Made by a program: the position numbers and the translations under genes. From Chlamydiota bacterium (GTDB lineage Bacteria; Chlamydiota; Chlamydiia; Chlamydiales; Rhabdochlamydiaceae), in contig JAPLSW010000033.1 in the NCBI GenBank assembly GCA_026398435.1, positions 1-64,000 on the forward strand: a stretch of 64,000 nt of DNA, in the 5' to 3' direction. Shown piece by piece: positions 44,764 to 54,185 of the stretch (the first letter of the stretch is position 1; each line of letters opens with the position of its first letter). Below the pieces are notes generated by a model. That model saw only the letters and a program-made list of their open reading frames with translations, was not told the origin of the DNA and did no database searches.

Positions 44764-45876
44764 ATGGCTACCAGATTACCTTCCTTTTCCACTTGCGCGT
44801 TACTTTTAAGCGCGCCACTCCTTGGAGATGATATCAATCCAGTGCCAACGGAAATGCAAAGGGTACCTGATCCTCGGAAAGAAAGGCAGGTCACACCTTC
44901 TGCAAGACCCCAAGTGCAGGGGGGGATTAACCTATACCTAACGGGGGATTGGCTCTACTTTAAACCGCAAGAAAAAGGGCTCACTTACGCTCTGGAATCG
45001 AATGCAACATCTTCTACAGCTCTTGGCACGAATATTTGGAATCTTGGAAATGGAAAATATAAAAGCACTAATTTTGATTGGAGCTCCGGCTTTAGAGTAG
45101 GAATCGGATGGAATACGAAACACGACGACTGGGATTTCCTCCTTTCCTGGACAAGATTTTATGCTCACGAAAAAAATAGCGTAGCAAGTAGTGGATCAAC
45201 TTATGTATTCCCAAGTCTTGGAGATCCAACCATTGCACTTGGACCCGTAGCTTCAGCAACAGCGAACTTTCAACTGCACCTGAATCAAATAGAGCTCGCT
45301 CTTGGTAGGGAATTTTACGTAAGTCGCGCTCTCAGCCTAAAGCCACTCGTAGGTATTGTTACCTCGTGGATCGATCAAAAATATATTACTAGCTACGATA
45401 CGATGCTTGGTATTGGCTCTTTAGGCGCTGGCACTTTCAATAAGAATACAAATAAAAATGACTTTTGGGGGACAGGACTGAAAGGGGGAATGAATACCCA
45501 GTGGGATCTTGGCTGGGGATTTAGCATCTTTGGTAATGGGGCCCTTTCTATTCTCTATGGAAAGTTCGATGTGAAAAAAACCAGCGATGTTAGCGCTTCT
45601 GTTCAGGGAACCTCGATAAATAAAAAACCTTCTGCAAGAGACGATTTTCACTTGGCAAGATACATAGCTGATGTAAGTTTAGGTCTACGCTTTGATTATA
45701 TGTTCAATGATGACAGGATCCATCTTGGACTGCAGGGCGGCTGGGAAAATCATATATATTTTGGACAAAACCAAATGCTAACAAGTTCAAATATTTATAA
45801 TGCGGGGCTAAATGAACCCGCAAACCAAGATCTTACCTTGCAAGGATTTGCCCTTTCTGCTCGGCTAGATTTTTAA
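44764..45876 (+). CDS. MOMP-like outer membrane porin
   Basis: A 370-residue protein with a short signal-like N-terminus (SFSTCALLLSAPLLG). After a Pro-rich linker, a beta-barrel follows with alternating hydrophobic strands. GGINLYLTGDWLYFKPQEKGLTYA is the opening barrel strand, also seen in the porin at 51785. SSGFRVGIGWNTKHDDWDF, LNQIELALGREFYVS and LGLRFDYMFN are further shared blocks, and the last residue is Phe, as usual for barrel proteins. It is probably one of the large family of MOMP-like porins of environmental chlamydiae. Confidence 0.8.
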   Translation: MATRLPSFSTCALLLSAPLLGDDINPVPTEMQRVPDPRKERQVTPSARPQVQGGINLYLTGDWLYFKPQEKGLTYALESNATSSTALGTNIWNLGNGKYKSTNFDWSSGFRVGIGWNTKHDDWDFLLSWTRFYAHEKNSVASSGSTYVFPSLGDPTIALGPVASATANFQLHLNQIELALGREFYVSRALSLKPLVGIVTSWIDQKYITSYDTMLGIGSLGAGTFNKNTNKNDFWGTGLKGGMNTQWDLGWGFSIFGNGALSILYGKFDVKKTSDVSASVQGTSINKKPSARDDFHLARYIADVSLGLRFDYMFNDDRIHLGLQGGWENHIYFGQNQMLTSSNIYNAGLNEPANQDLTLQGFALSARLDF

Positions 45877-45945
45877 ATAACTCTGTTCTTTTTTGTAAAA
45901 TATTACGTGAACTGTATAATCGAAAAAAATTCATAAAGGTGGCCC

Positions 45946-48711
45946 ATGTTTTGGAATCACTCTACTAGCAAAAGCAACTATTCAAAATTGCTTCAGACCA
46001 TGGGTCTTAGTATTCTCGTCTCGTCCTCTCTATATGCAGCAAGCCCTTCCTCCCAGGAAGCGTTCTGTCTTAAGAGAATCTCAGAGTATTGGAGGGAAGG
46101 GGATGTAGACATTGCTAAATCCCAGATCATCCATTTCCTGGAAAAATACCCTGAAAGTGAGGCAACTGATTCCCTCCATAAAATGCTCGGAGATCTCTAT
46201 CTCCAAGAGAAAAACTATGAAGTGGCTCTGCAGCAATACATGGAGATCCAAGAGGACGAAATACAAAGCAAGAACATCTATAATAAGGCGATCTGCCTTT
46301 TTGAGACGAAAAGATATACAGAGGTAATAGAACATACGACAAGAGCCTTAGCCCAGCCTGAGCCTCATAAAGAGTATGAAACTCTTGAGTTCTTCCTTGC
46401 AGAATCCCTATTAAAGAAAGGACTTGAGCAAACAGATCCTGAAGCAAAAAAATCCTACCTAGTAGCAGCTCTACCTCATTATAAGCACCTCATCGATAGC
46501 AAGCATGCCAAGCATGCGCTCGTACCTGCCGCAGAAATTTCTCATATCCTCGGCCATAACTCAGATGCTTGTTACTATTACGGAAAAATACTCGAAAAAA
46601 ACCCTCAAGAAAGAGAAAACCTTCTTTTTCTCATCGCAGAGCTACAAGAAGAAGAAAAACCTAAAGATGCCATTAAGACCTATTCACAAGTATATAAACT
46701 ACGAGGAAAGAAGGCCCCAGAGGCAGCTTATAACCAACTTAAAATCCTCTTCAAAGAGGAGCGCTATAAAGATCTCCTTCTTTATCAAGAAGAAGCTATG
46801 CGCCATATTTCTGAAACTAAACTACCGATCGTGAATTACTGGATAGGAAAAAGCTTATTCCATTTAGAAGACTACCCTCAAGCTACAAGCTTTCTCATGA
46901 AAACACTCTCAGAGGGGAAGCTATCTCTTTCGGACCATAAACTCCTTCTTAAAAGTTTAATTACCTGCGCTAGCAAAACCAAAGATGCAGATCTTTTATC
47001 GGGTCTTATTCGGAACTGGGAACAAACAAACCCTGACGACCAGGAACTTGCGGATGTTTACCTTATCCAGTACCAAATGCTCGCAAATTCCAATAAAGCT
47101 GGAGCCTCCATCCCCCTCCAAAAGATTTTGGAAAAATTCCCTTCTCATAAAGATAAGGAAGCCATCCTTTTTAACCTGGCCCATTTACAATACTGCCAAA
47201 AACAGTGGTCTCTTGCAGATAGCACCTTTTACGAGCTTTTAAAAGAGTACCCTGAAAGCAAATATGCTGCCGCCTCATGGCGCTTTAGGATCAACTCCAA
47301 AGTGGAAGATCTTAAATCTGGAGCACCAGAAACCACCCGGATAAAAAATGAGGAACTAGCGGACCTTATTAGCCAAGTGCTGCAAGCAAAAAAAATACTC
47401 AGCCCCCAAGAAATGGCAGAGTACCAATATACCTATTGCAAGCTTCTCATACAGCTTAACCGGCAAGAAGAATCGCTAGAAGAGCTTTTTGAATATATAG
47501 AAAACAACCCTAAATCAGAAAATTTAGGCGAAGCCTATTTCCTAATTGCTGGAGCCTATTCTACCCTCGAAGAAGATAACTCCCTGTTTATCACCTATGC
47601 TGAAAAAGCTCTGGCTACAAATCTTGAACTTAAGCAAAAACTCACCCTGCATATGAACCTATTTAACACATATTTGACTCTTGCAGAAGAGGCCTTAGAA
47701 AGTGAAAAGGAATATCTCGTCAGTAAAGCCGCTGATCACTTATTTGATGCTTATGATAATGGAAGTAGGATAAAAAGAGACAACCTCCTCTGGCTCTCAA
47801 GTTTTTACTACGAAAAGGCGAAGCTTGAGGGTACTACTAAAAATAAAGATGCCAGCTCCTCTGCTAAAGCCACGATACTGATCGAAGATCTATTAGGCAT
47901 TCACAATTATCCCCCATCCAATAAACTGAGCGAGCAGCATCTATCTCAAGAAGGGGAAATGCTAAAACTCGCGGACCTCCTCGGCTGGCAAAACAAGGAA
48001 AATGAAAAAATAGATGTCCTTGAAGTCCTCGTATACCAGCAAAAAAACGAGCCTAATCTCCCTTGGAAATACCAAAGAAAGGCCCTACTAGATCTAGCCA
48101 GAGCCTATAAGATAGCCGGAAAAACAGACGATGCTATAGAGACCTATAACTACCTAATAAGCGCCTCTGAATACGCCCATTCCTATATAGGGAATTTAGC
48201 TCTTCTTGAAAGAGCCAAACTAAAATTAAGCATCATAAATAAAGAGCAAGACCCTTCCTGGCAAGACGTTTTAAATGATCTCAAAGACTTAGAGCTCAAG
48301 AAAAATTTACGGTCTGAGCCCATCCATTTAGAGGCTAGCCTACATTATATTGAATGTAAAACAGCGCATCTTCCTGAAGATAAGAAAGCCCAAAAGACCC
48401 TTCAATTACTCGAGCTCATGAAAGAAACCTTCTCCTGCAGCCAAGACACTAAAGTAAAAGAATATCTCTCGGCCTCTTCTCTCTTTCCTGAAAAAGCAGA
48501 AATTCATGCAAATTATATGAAACTGCTAGATGCCCTTATTTACCTGGCTAAAGGGGAAATTGCAGAAAAAAATAAAAATGCAGCTGAAGCTAAAATTTTA
48601 TTTTTTCAAGCAAACCAGAAACTACAAGATATTACTGATCACGCCTCCCTTCCCCCTGATCTTTTACACCGAATACGCTGCAATATGGAGGCCGCTGGGA
48701 AAAAACTATGA
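45946..48711 (+). CDS. large periplasmic TPR protein
   Basis: A 921-residue protein with a signal-peptide-like N-terminus (GLSILVSSSLYA). Helical repeats of TPR/Sel1 type run through most of its length, for example EGDVDIAKSQIIHFLEKYPES, LGDLYLQEKNYEVALQQYM and LLDLARAYKIAGKTDDAIETY. It resembles outer-membrane assembly or lipid-trafficking TPR proteins but I cannot assign a function. It is followed with a 4-bp overlap by the vWA gene, so the two products may act together. Confidence 0.7.
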   Translation: MFWNHSTSKSNYSKLLQTMGLSILVSSSLYAASPSSQEAFCLKRISEYWREGDVDIAKSQIIHFLEKYPESEATDSLHKMLGDLYLQEKNYEVALQQYMEIQEDEIQSKNIYNKAICLFETKRYTEVIEHTTRALAQPEPHKEYETLEFFLAESLLKKGLEQTDPEAKKSYLVAALPHYKHLIDSKHAKHALVPAAEISHILGHNSDACYYYGKILEKNPQERENLLFLIAELQEEEKPKDAIKTYSQVYKLRGKKAPEAAYNQLKILFKEERYKDLLLYQEEAMRHISETKLPIVNYWIGKSLFHLEDYPQATSFLMKTLSEGKLSLSDHKLLLKSLITCASKTKDADLLSGLIRNWEQTNPDDQELADVYLIQYQMLANSNKAGASIPLQKILEKFPSHKDKEAILFNLAHLQYCQKQWSLADSTFYELLKEYPESKYAAASWRFRINSKVEDLKSGAPETTRIKNEELADLISQVLQAKKILSPQEMAEYQYTYCKLLIQLNRQEESLEELFEYIENNPKSENLGEAYFLIAGAYSTLEEDNSLFITYAEKALATNLELKQKLTLHMNLFNTYLTLAEEALESEKEYLVSKAADHLFDAYDNGSRIKRDNLLWLSSFYYEKAKLEGTTKNKDASSSAKATILIEDLLGIHNYPPSNKLSEQHLSQEGEMLKLADLLGWQNKENEKIDVLEVLVYQQKNEPNLPWKYQRKALLDLARAYKIAGKTDDAIETYNYLISASEYAHSYIGNLALLERAKLKLSIINKEQDPSWQDVLNDLKDLELKKNLRSEPIHLEASLHYIECKTAHLPEDKKAQKTLQLLELMKETFSCSQDTKVKEYLSASSLFPEKAEIHANYMKLLDALIYLAKGEIAEKNKNAAEAKILFFQANQKLQDITDHASLPPDLLHRIRCNMEAAGKKL

Positions 48712-50597
48712 TCGAAACTATTAAACATGAGCTAAGCCGCAGATCTCTGCTTATTAAATGTATAGCAGCTTCCTTACTACTGCATATTATGCTGCTATAT
48801 TTTTTCTATAAGCACCCCCTCGCCCTCTATGCAAGCTCAATTTTCCATAAAACAAGAACAAAACCCACAGCCGTTCTTGCAAGTGAGGATATATCCCTTA
48901 TTGATAAGGATAAGATCCTGGCCGAAGCCTTTGAAAATATCACAGTTCGACCAATGTCCATGACCGAGCCTTACGATCTTGCAACAAATCCAAAGTCTTC
49001 TAGACTATCTCCCAATTCTGAAGAGTCCCTAGACTTTCTCACTACTGAATCTACTTTTACGCCCGTTGAGATTGCCTCAGAAGAGTGGCTGATTCAAGAT
49101 CAGCAAGATCTAGCCTCTAATGAAAATGTTTTTCTAGGAAGTGACGATGAGCTCTCGGACCTAACATCCCCTCTACTTATGTCAGAAAGGCTATCCGATG
49201 TCCTGGCTTCCTCTTTTGAAGTAACGCAAGAGTTCCTGCCAGAAATTGCCTATATCTCTCCAGAAAATGAAGAGCAGAGTTATACCTCTTTTGATAATGA
49301 CAGCTACGCTGAGCCTCTTCCCTCACTGGAAGCAGTTACAACTAAACAGATATCCCCTATAAATATAGAGGATCTATCTCTACTAAAAAATCCCTCTACC
49401 CCTGCTAGAGTGCCAACAAATACTTCTGAATGGGGGAAAAGAGAACTTGCAGCTATCCCATCAGAGAAACAGACTCCAAGAATCACTGATAGAGAGTTCT
49501 CTGCCGCCTATGCATTACCCCCTCTTGCCTCTATTGACGAGGACAAGATAGTTCAGCTGGGTAGCATGGCTTCTTGGAATGATGATTTCACTGTCACCGT
49601 ATCCATTTCTCCGCCGACTGAGGACTCTGAGTATGTATTTTCTCTAGCCCTTCTTCCTACACATACCTTATCTCTTGAGAAGATCTCTCAAAATTTTTAT
49701 TTCTTAATCGATGCCTCATCCTCCATCGATAAGCATCGATTTAATCTATTTAAAAGATCAGTTCTTAAATCCCTTTCTTCTCTTCAGGAAGGAGATCGAT
49801 TTAATATTATCGTATTAGATAGAAAGCTCACCCGTCTTGGCACTAAGAATTTAATGTTTAATCTCAAGTCCCTCCACCGGGCAGAAGATTTTCTTGATAA
49901 ACTCTCTCAAGCAAACTTTATCACATCAGTTGACCTAATAGAGTCTCTAGAGAAAGTAGCGGCCCTTATAACAGAGTCTGGGCAGATGCATACGGCTCTT
50001 CTTTTAACAAATGGGCAGTGCTCTCAAGGCTTCCAAAACCAGCAAAAAGCTCTTAAAGCCTACCTCGAAAAAAATGGGAGCAACCTCTCCCTTTATGCAG
50101 CCGCTGTTGGAGATAAGAACAACCTAGTCAACCTCGATATGATCTGTAATCTATCTGGAGGCAAACTCCTCTACTCCGATACAAACGCTTCTTTTCCGAG
50201 AAAATTCTCCCTACTTGTTAAAAGCCTAAAAGCCCCCATTGCTAAAGACGTTCGGATCACAGCGGAGCCAACTAACCCAAAAGCCGGTCTTACTCTTTTC
50301 AGTGCATCCCAGCACCTGCCAGCTATGTATGCAGATGAGCCCTATATAATAATGGGAAAAATGGAAAGGCTCTCAGATTTCACCCTATCTATCGAAGCAA
50401 GAAATGACGATGAGTGGATCACTATCCAAAAAACGATCTCCTTCCAGAGCGCATCTGTCGATAAAAAGCTGATACATGATTGGGATAAAGCAGAAGTTGG
50501 CACACAATACCAGGGATTCCTCAAGGACCCCAAGGCTAAATATATCAAGAAAGCCCGAGAAATACTCAAAGAAACGCATGGCAAGGCCGTTCAATGA
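48708..50597 (+). CDS. membrane-anchored von Willebrand A domain protein
   Basis: A 629-residue protein with one N-terminal membrane helix (about 15-35, IKCIAASLLLHIMLLYFFY). An acidic, low-complexity region of about 260 residues follows, then a VWA domain from about residue 325 to 510. The MIDAS motif is DASSS (in LIDASSSIDKHRF), with the later Thr/Asp contributions in TSVDLIES and NGQCSQG. VWA proteins of this layout resemble BatA or inter-alpha-trypsin-inhibitor types and mediate metal-dependent protein contacts. It is coupled to the TPR gene upstream (ATGA) and to rsmD downstream. Confidence 0.75.
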   Translation: MIETIKHELSRRSLLIKCIAASLLLHIMLLYFFYKHPLALYASSIFHKTRTKPTAVLASEDISLIDKDKILAEAFENITVRPMSMTEPYDLATNPKSSRLSPNSEESLDFLTTESTFTPVEIASEEWLIQDQQDLASNENVFLGSDDELSDLTSPLLMSERLSDVLASSFEVTQEFLPEIAYISPENEEQSYTSFDNDSYAEPLPSLEAVTTKQISPINIEDLSLLKNPSTPARVPTNTSEWGKRELAAIPSEKQTPRITDREFSAAYALPPLASIDEDKIVQLGSMASWNDDFTVTVSISPPTEDSEYVFSLALLPTHTLSLEKISQNFYFLIDASSSIDKHRFNLFKRSVLKSLSSLQEGDRFNIIVLDRKLTRLGTKNLMFNLKSLHRAEDFLDKLSQANFITSVDLIESLEKVAALITESGQMHTALLLTNGQCSQGFQNQQKALKAYLEKNGSNLSLYAAAVGDKNNLVNLDMICNLSGGKLLYSDTNASFPRKFSLLVKSLKAPIAKDVRITAEPTNPKAGLTLFSASQHLPAMYADEPYIIMGKMERLSDFTLSIEARNDDEWITIQKTISFQSASVDKKLIHDWDKAEVGTQYQGFLKDPKAKYIKKAREILKETHGKAVQ

Positions 50598-51175
50598 GTC
50601 TTCGTCTTATAGGGGGAAAGTTTAAGAACCACCTTATTAAAACTCCAGCCGGCGTTCTTACCAAGCCTACAATGAGTATGCTTAGAAAGTCGGTATTCGA
50701 CATTTGTCAGGGAGATGTTGACGGCTGTAAATTCCTCGATCTCTTTGCCTGTAGTGGCGCTATGGGCCTTGAAGCTCTCAGTCGAGGAGCTGCCTTTGCA
50801 ACCTTTATAGAAAAGGATAGAAGGGCGACTAAGTGTATTGAGGAAAACCTCCATACTATGCATCTTGAATCACAAGCTAAAGTATTATGTGGTGACGCCC
50901 TTACCCTCCTAAAAAAACTCCCTTCAGAAAAGCCCCTCTTTAACCTTGTATATATAGATCCACCCTACACTCTCGTTAAAAATCCGGGCTGCAACCCACA
51001 AGAGCTGCTAGAATTTTTCGATACTTCCTCACTTTTAGAGAAAGGAACCACACTTTTTTTAGAAGAAGGATTTCCTTCCCATCTCTCTATAGAAAACCTC
51101 TCACTCACAACACTTCGTTTTAAAAACTCCAGAAAATTCAGTAACTCTCTCTTGCATCAATTTTATATTTCATAG
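50594..51175 (+). CDS. rsmD: 16S rRNA (guanine966-N2)-methyltransferase
   Basis: A 193-residue SAM-dependent methyltransferase. GGKFKNHLIKTP and KPTMSMLRKSVFDIC are the RsmD N-terminal landmarks. FLDLFACSGAMGLEALSRGA is motif I, and VYIDPPY is the catalytic NPPY-type motif (D-P-P-Y). It methylates G966 of 16S rRNA during 30S assembly. The start overlaps the preceding stop by 4 bp, and coaD follows after 12 bp. Confidence 0.93.
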   Translation: MSLRLIGGKFKNHLIKTPAGVLTKPTMSMLRKSVFDICQGDVDGCKFLDLFACSGAMGLEALSRGAAFATFIEKDRRATKCIEENLHTMHLESQAKVLCGDALTLLKKLPSEKPLFNLVYIDPPYTLVKNPGCNPQELLEFFDTSSLLEKGTTLFLEEGFPSHLSIENLSLTTLRFKNSRKFSNSLLHQFYIS

Positions 51176-51187
51176 TAGTGTGTGGGC

Positions 51188-51679
51188 ATGAAGCAAGCAC
51201 TATTTCCAGGAACATTTGATCCTCCAACCCTCGGGCACCTTGACCTCATCAAGAGATCAGAGGCGCTATGTGATAAACTGGTTATAGGTATAGCCTGCAA
51301 TGGTTTAAAGAAAGAGCCTTCCTCTTTTTCAATAGAAGAAAAAGTGGAAATGCTCAAGGCAATAACAAAAGATCTCCCCTTTGTAGAGATCAAAGTCATA
51401 GACGGACTTGTTGCCACCTTTGCCAAGCAAAATAATATAGATTTCCTCCTTAGAGGACTAAGAGCCTTCTCAGATTACGATTATGAATACCGAATGGCTT
51501 TTACAAATAAAACCTTAAGTGGCGTTGAAACAGTGTTTTTTATGGCGGGTGAAAAGACCTCCCACATCAGTTCTTCACTGATCCGGGAGCTTTGCTTTAA
51601 CAATTCTCGACTCCTCGAGTTTGTGCCGCCCTCCATAGAGGAATTCGTGTTTCAAAAACTCTTAAGAAAAAAAATATAA
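51188..51679 (+). CDS. coaD: phosphopantetheine adenylyltransferase
   Basis: Catalyses the fourth step of CoA synthesis. The ATG at 51188 starts the protein (MKQALFPGTFDPPTLGHLDL) at the usual place; an in-frame GTG six bases upstream is the alternative. TFDPPTLGHLDLIKR holds the nucleotide-binding HxGH-type motif (T-L-G-H). RGLRAFSDYDYE and SSSLIREL are further CoaD landmarks. At 163 residues the length is normal. It is paired with rsmD, as in many bacteria. Confidence 0.95.
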   Translation: MKQALFPGTFDPPTLGHLDLIKRSEALCDKLVIGIACNGLKKEPSSFSIEEKVEMLKAITKDLPFVEIKVIDGLVATFAKQNNIDFLLRGLRAFSDYDYEYRMAFTNKTLSGVETVFFMAGEKTSHISSSLIRELCFNNSRLLEFVPPSIEEFVFQKLLRKKI

Positions 51680-51699
51680 ATGTTTTTTGATAAAAAAAA

Positions 51700-51729
51700 T
51701 TGTCAGAAAAACAATATATCATGTATACG
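51700..51729 (+). promoter_or_regulatory. possible promoter of the second porin gene
   Basis: TTGTCA (51700-51705) and TATACG (51724-51729) are spaced by 18 bp, giving a 5' untranslated region of about 50 nt before the porin ATG. Nearby, ATAACTTGAAAG occurs twice (around 51745 and 51763), which could be a regulatory direct repeat. Confidence 0.35.
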
Positions 51730-51784
51730 GAAGGAATAAGTTTAACTTGAAAGATTTTTGCATAACTTGAAAGGGGGAAAAGCA

Positions 51785-52909
51785 ATGATCAGTAAAAATT
51801 GGGCATTCGCTCTAAGTATTTTGTCACTATCAACAGCATTAGTTGCTGCTGATCAAGCATCAACACAACAAACAAATCCACCAATGCCTATGGGCGTTAC
51901 ATCTCAGCCAACAGGAGTTATTACTCCTCCAGTGGCTCCAGCTGTAAACCATGGCGCTGATGTATTTATTTCAGCAGATTTTATCTACTGGAAAGCATAC
52001 CAAGAAGGCCTAGAGTACGCAAACTCAGCTGTTAATGCATTAGCTACTAGTGGACTAACACCTGGCGCAACTCTAAACCAAGGAACTTTTGCTACACCTC
52101 AAACTAAATTTGAGCCAGGCTTTAAAGTAGGCCTTGGTCTTGAGTTCGAACATGATGGCTGGGACCTATTTGCTCAGTATACATGGCTTGCTCCTCAACA
52201 CAAAGGAAGCTCTATTGCAGCCCCTGCAGCACCAAACGGACTGTTTGCTGTTGTTGGCGCGACAGTTTCCGATGCTCAAATTAATCAAGCAGCTGCATTA
52301 AGTGAAGCAGAAGCTTCATGGAAAATGAGCTACAATGTTGTTGACCTAGAACTCGGAAGAAATTTCTTTGTTAGCCGTTATATGACACTAAGACCTCACT
52401 TTGGTCTTAAATCAGCATGGATTACACAAAGACTTAACGTAGATCAAGAATTTCTTGCTGCCGAGACATTTGGAAATACATCTGTAAATAGCGAAGCTAG
52501 CAACCACAAGCTTAAAACTTGGGGACTTGGTATTCGTTGTGGTTTAGATCCAGTATGGCATTTTTCTCGTAGCTGGGGCATGTATGGAAACTTCGCATTT
52601 AGCGCGCTGTATTCATACTTCAAAAACACAGCTACTGACACACTATACGCAGGTGCTGAACAAACTGGCGTAGCTACTCAGTATGCTAACGGTAAAAAGA
52701 GCTTCCATGGTGTAGTACCAGTTCTAGAATTAGGACTTGGTCTTTCTTACATGGGCTGGTTCTATGACGAAGCGTACATGTTAGAAGTTAAAGCTGGTTG
52801 GGAAGAACAAGTATGGTTCCAATCTAACCAAGTGTTAACTGGCAAAACATCTGGTACAGGCGATATGACAACACAAGGTTTCACAATGAAAGTGGGCTTC
52901 CACTTCTAA
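51785..52909 (+). CDS. MOMP-like outer membrane porin
   Basis: A 374-residue porin. The ATG at 51785 has a strong AAGGGGG ribosome binding site and gives a clean signal peptide (MISKNWAFALSILSLSTALVAA). An 8-residue upstream extension is unlikely. A Pro/Thr-rich linker is followed by the barrel (GADVFISADFIYWKAYQEGL, FKVGLGLEFEHDGWDLFAQY, VVDLELGRNFFVSRYMTLRP). The final residue is Phe. It is paralogous to the gene at 44764 and shares the D-FIYWK-type opening strand and the LGRNFFVS block. Codon use and the strong ribosome binding site suggest high expression, as expected for a dominant porin. Confidence 0.88.
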   Translation: MISKNWAFALSILSLSTALVAADQASTQQTNPPMPMGVTSQPTGVITPPVAPAVNHGADVFISADFIYWKAYQEGLEYANSAVNALATSGLTPGATLNQGTFATPQTKFEPGFKVGLGLEFEHDGWDLFAQYTWLAPQHKGSSIAAPAAPNGLFAVVGATVSDAQINQAAALSEAEASWKMSYNVVDLELGRNFFVSRYMTLRPHFGLKSAWITQRLNVDQEFLAAETFGNTSVNSEASNHKLKTWGLGIRCGLDPVWHFSRSWGMYGNFAFSALYSYFKNTATDTLYAGAEQTGVATQYANGKKSFHGVVPVLELGLGLSYMGWFYDEAYMLEVKAGWEEQVWFQSNQVLTGKTSGTGDMTTQGFTMKVGFHF

Positions 52910-52936
52910 GAATCCTTAAGGTGTCATAACCTTTAG

Positions 52937-52968
52937 CGGCCCCCTCTTTGAGGGGGCCGTTTCTTTTT
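52937..52968 (+). terminator. strong terminator after the porin gene
   Basis: CGGCCCCCTC and GAGGGGGCCG form a perfect 10-bp G+C stem around a TTT loop, followed by TTTCTTTTT. It is one of the strongest in the window, fitting a highly expressed gene. Confidence 0.9.
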
Positions 52969-53120
52969 GTAGTAATGCCCTTTTTTTTCAAATTACTATC
53001 TCTAAATAATTCCATGTGTTTTTCATAAGATTTGCCAAAATAGCATTCACCTAAAAACCATATATACTTTTTCTACGTGCATTACTGATTTTCAAAAGAT
53101 AGGGAAAAGCAACTTAATGA

Positions 53121-53747
53121 TCATATTATGTCATAAAAGCTTTCTTGGCCAAGATGAGGCAATAGCTTCTCACACAACCTAAACAAGCTGCTATTGCGAT
53201 GATCATAAAGAGAAATCCAATCGTCAATAGAACCTCTAAAGCACCAGCGTTCAGCGGAGAAAATACGATTTTCACTATCGATCAGAGTAAAGCGTAGCAA
53301 GGGAGAGTAGGTACCATGAGCCTGTATTAATTGTGTGAAATCAGGGATTGCAAACTCTGGAAGTAATGCTGCTAGATGCTTGTAGCCATCCGTATCAGCA
53401 TCAGACCCATAAACTATAATTTCCCTTCCCCTAATATCAAATTTAGCACTGATAGGGCACCACTTGGTTATGGCGCTTTTAAGCTCCGTCTCCTCTTTTT
53501 TTGTGATGAGCCGCTCTTCTTGCTTTCGCAAGAATACTCGCGAATTTACAGGATTCTCCCACACCTCATATCCGTCAGGGATCTGTTTGACTATATTACC
53601 TTCACTTTTTTGCGAGCAATAATAACTTACCTCTCCCTTCTTAGTGGTTTTTTGGTGAAGGAAGTAAACCTGCTTTTTTCTGTTGGTATAGGTAAAAAAA
53701 TCAGGAAGAACTTTACCTTTCTTAATCAGAGCCTTTGTTTTTTTCAT
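53121..53747 (-). CDS. unknown protein, about 208 residues
   Basis: Not recognised. The ATG at 53747 is preferred to the upstream TTG. The N-terminus is strongly basic (KKTKALIKKGK), then comes a mixed alpha/beta region with ETELKSAITKWCPISAKFD and GYKHLAALLPEFAIPDF. The C-terminal third has HGTYSPLLRFTLIDSEN and WCFRGSIDDWISLYDH. There is no signal peptide or membrane helix, and no neighbour on the same strand. Confidence 0.55.
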   Translation of the reverse strand: MKKTKALIKKGKVLPDFFTYTNRKKQVYFLHQKTTKKGEVSYYCSQKSEGNIVKQIPDGYEVWENPVNSRVFLRKQEERLITKKEETELKSAITKWCPISAKFDIRGREIIVYGSDADTDGYKHLAALLPEFAIPDFTQLIQAHGTYSPLLRFTLIDSENRIFSAERWCFRGSIDDWISLYDHRNSSLFRLCEKLLPHLGQESFYDII

Positions 53748-53756
53748 ATTGCCCAA

Positions 53757-54185
53757 TTTTTTTACATCTTAAGTTTCGGATTGTTTAACAAAAAAATCCC
53801 CGACCACAATAAAACTTTTCTACATTCCTGAATAGAAAGTTTTGGCCAAAAATCCCAAGAACCACATAAGCCGTAAGCAGCACTTCATCCTTGGCCCTGA
53901 CCTAATGAACGCAAATACACTATTGCAGTAGCGGTAAAATGAATTTTGAAGCGTGTAATTTACACTATCCCTTAACTACACGGGAAAAGGCAAGCTCAAG
54001 ACTTACTAAAGACAAAAAAAGGCCTTAAAACCAAGATTTAACAGCACTATCTAAACTATAAAAAGCAACTATCTAACTTCTTGTCCGTATTACACTTTCA
54101 AGATAAGTTTAAATAAATAATTTAAAAATTAAATAGTAATGAATGTTTTAACCTCTTTATACAATGAATTAAAGGGGGGATTATA
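53757..54185. other. intergenic region containing a decayed copy of downstream sequence
   Basis: About 430 bp without a gene. The stretch 54013-54107 aligns with 56741-56838, which carries the terminator and 3' end of the MORN-repeat gene. The remainder is AT-rich and shows nothing else I can support. The AAAGGGGGG just before 54186 is the ribosome binding site of the ankyrin gene. Confidence 0.5.
54013..54107. repeat. left imperfect direct repeat flanking the ankyrin gene
   Basis: AAAAAAGGCCTTAAA, CCAAGATTTAA and further downstream ACTATCT-ACTT-CTGTCCGT reappear in the same order at 56741-56838. The left copy has lost one arm of the hairpin (it reads ATTTAACAGC where the right has ATTTAAGGCC) and is 4 bases shorter, so it is a degenerate copy. 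Confidence 0.6.
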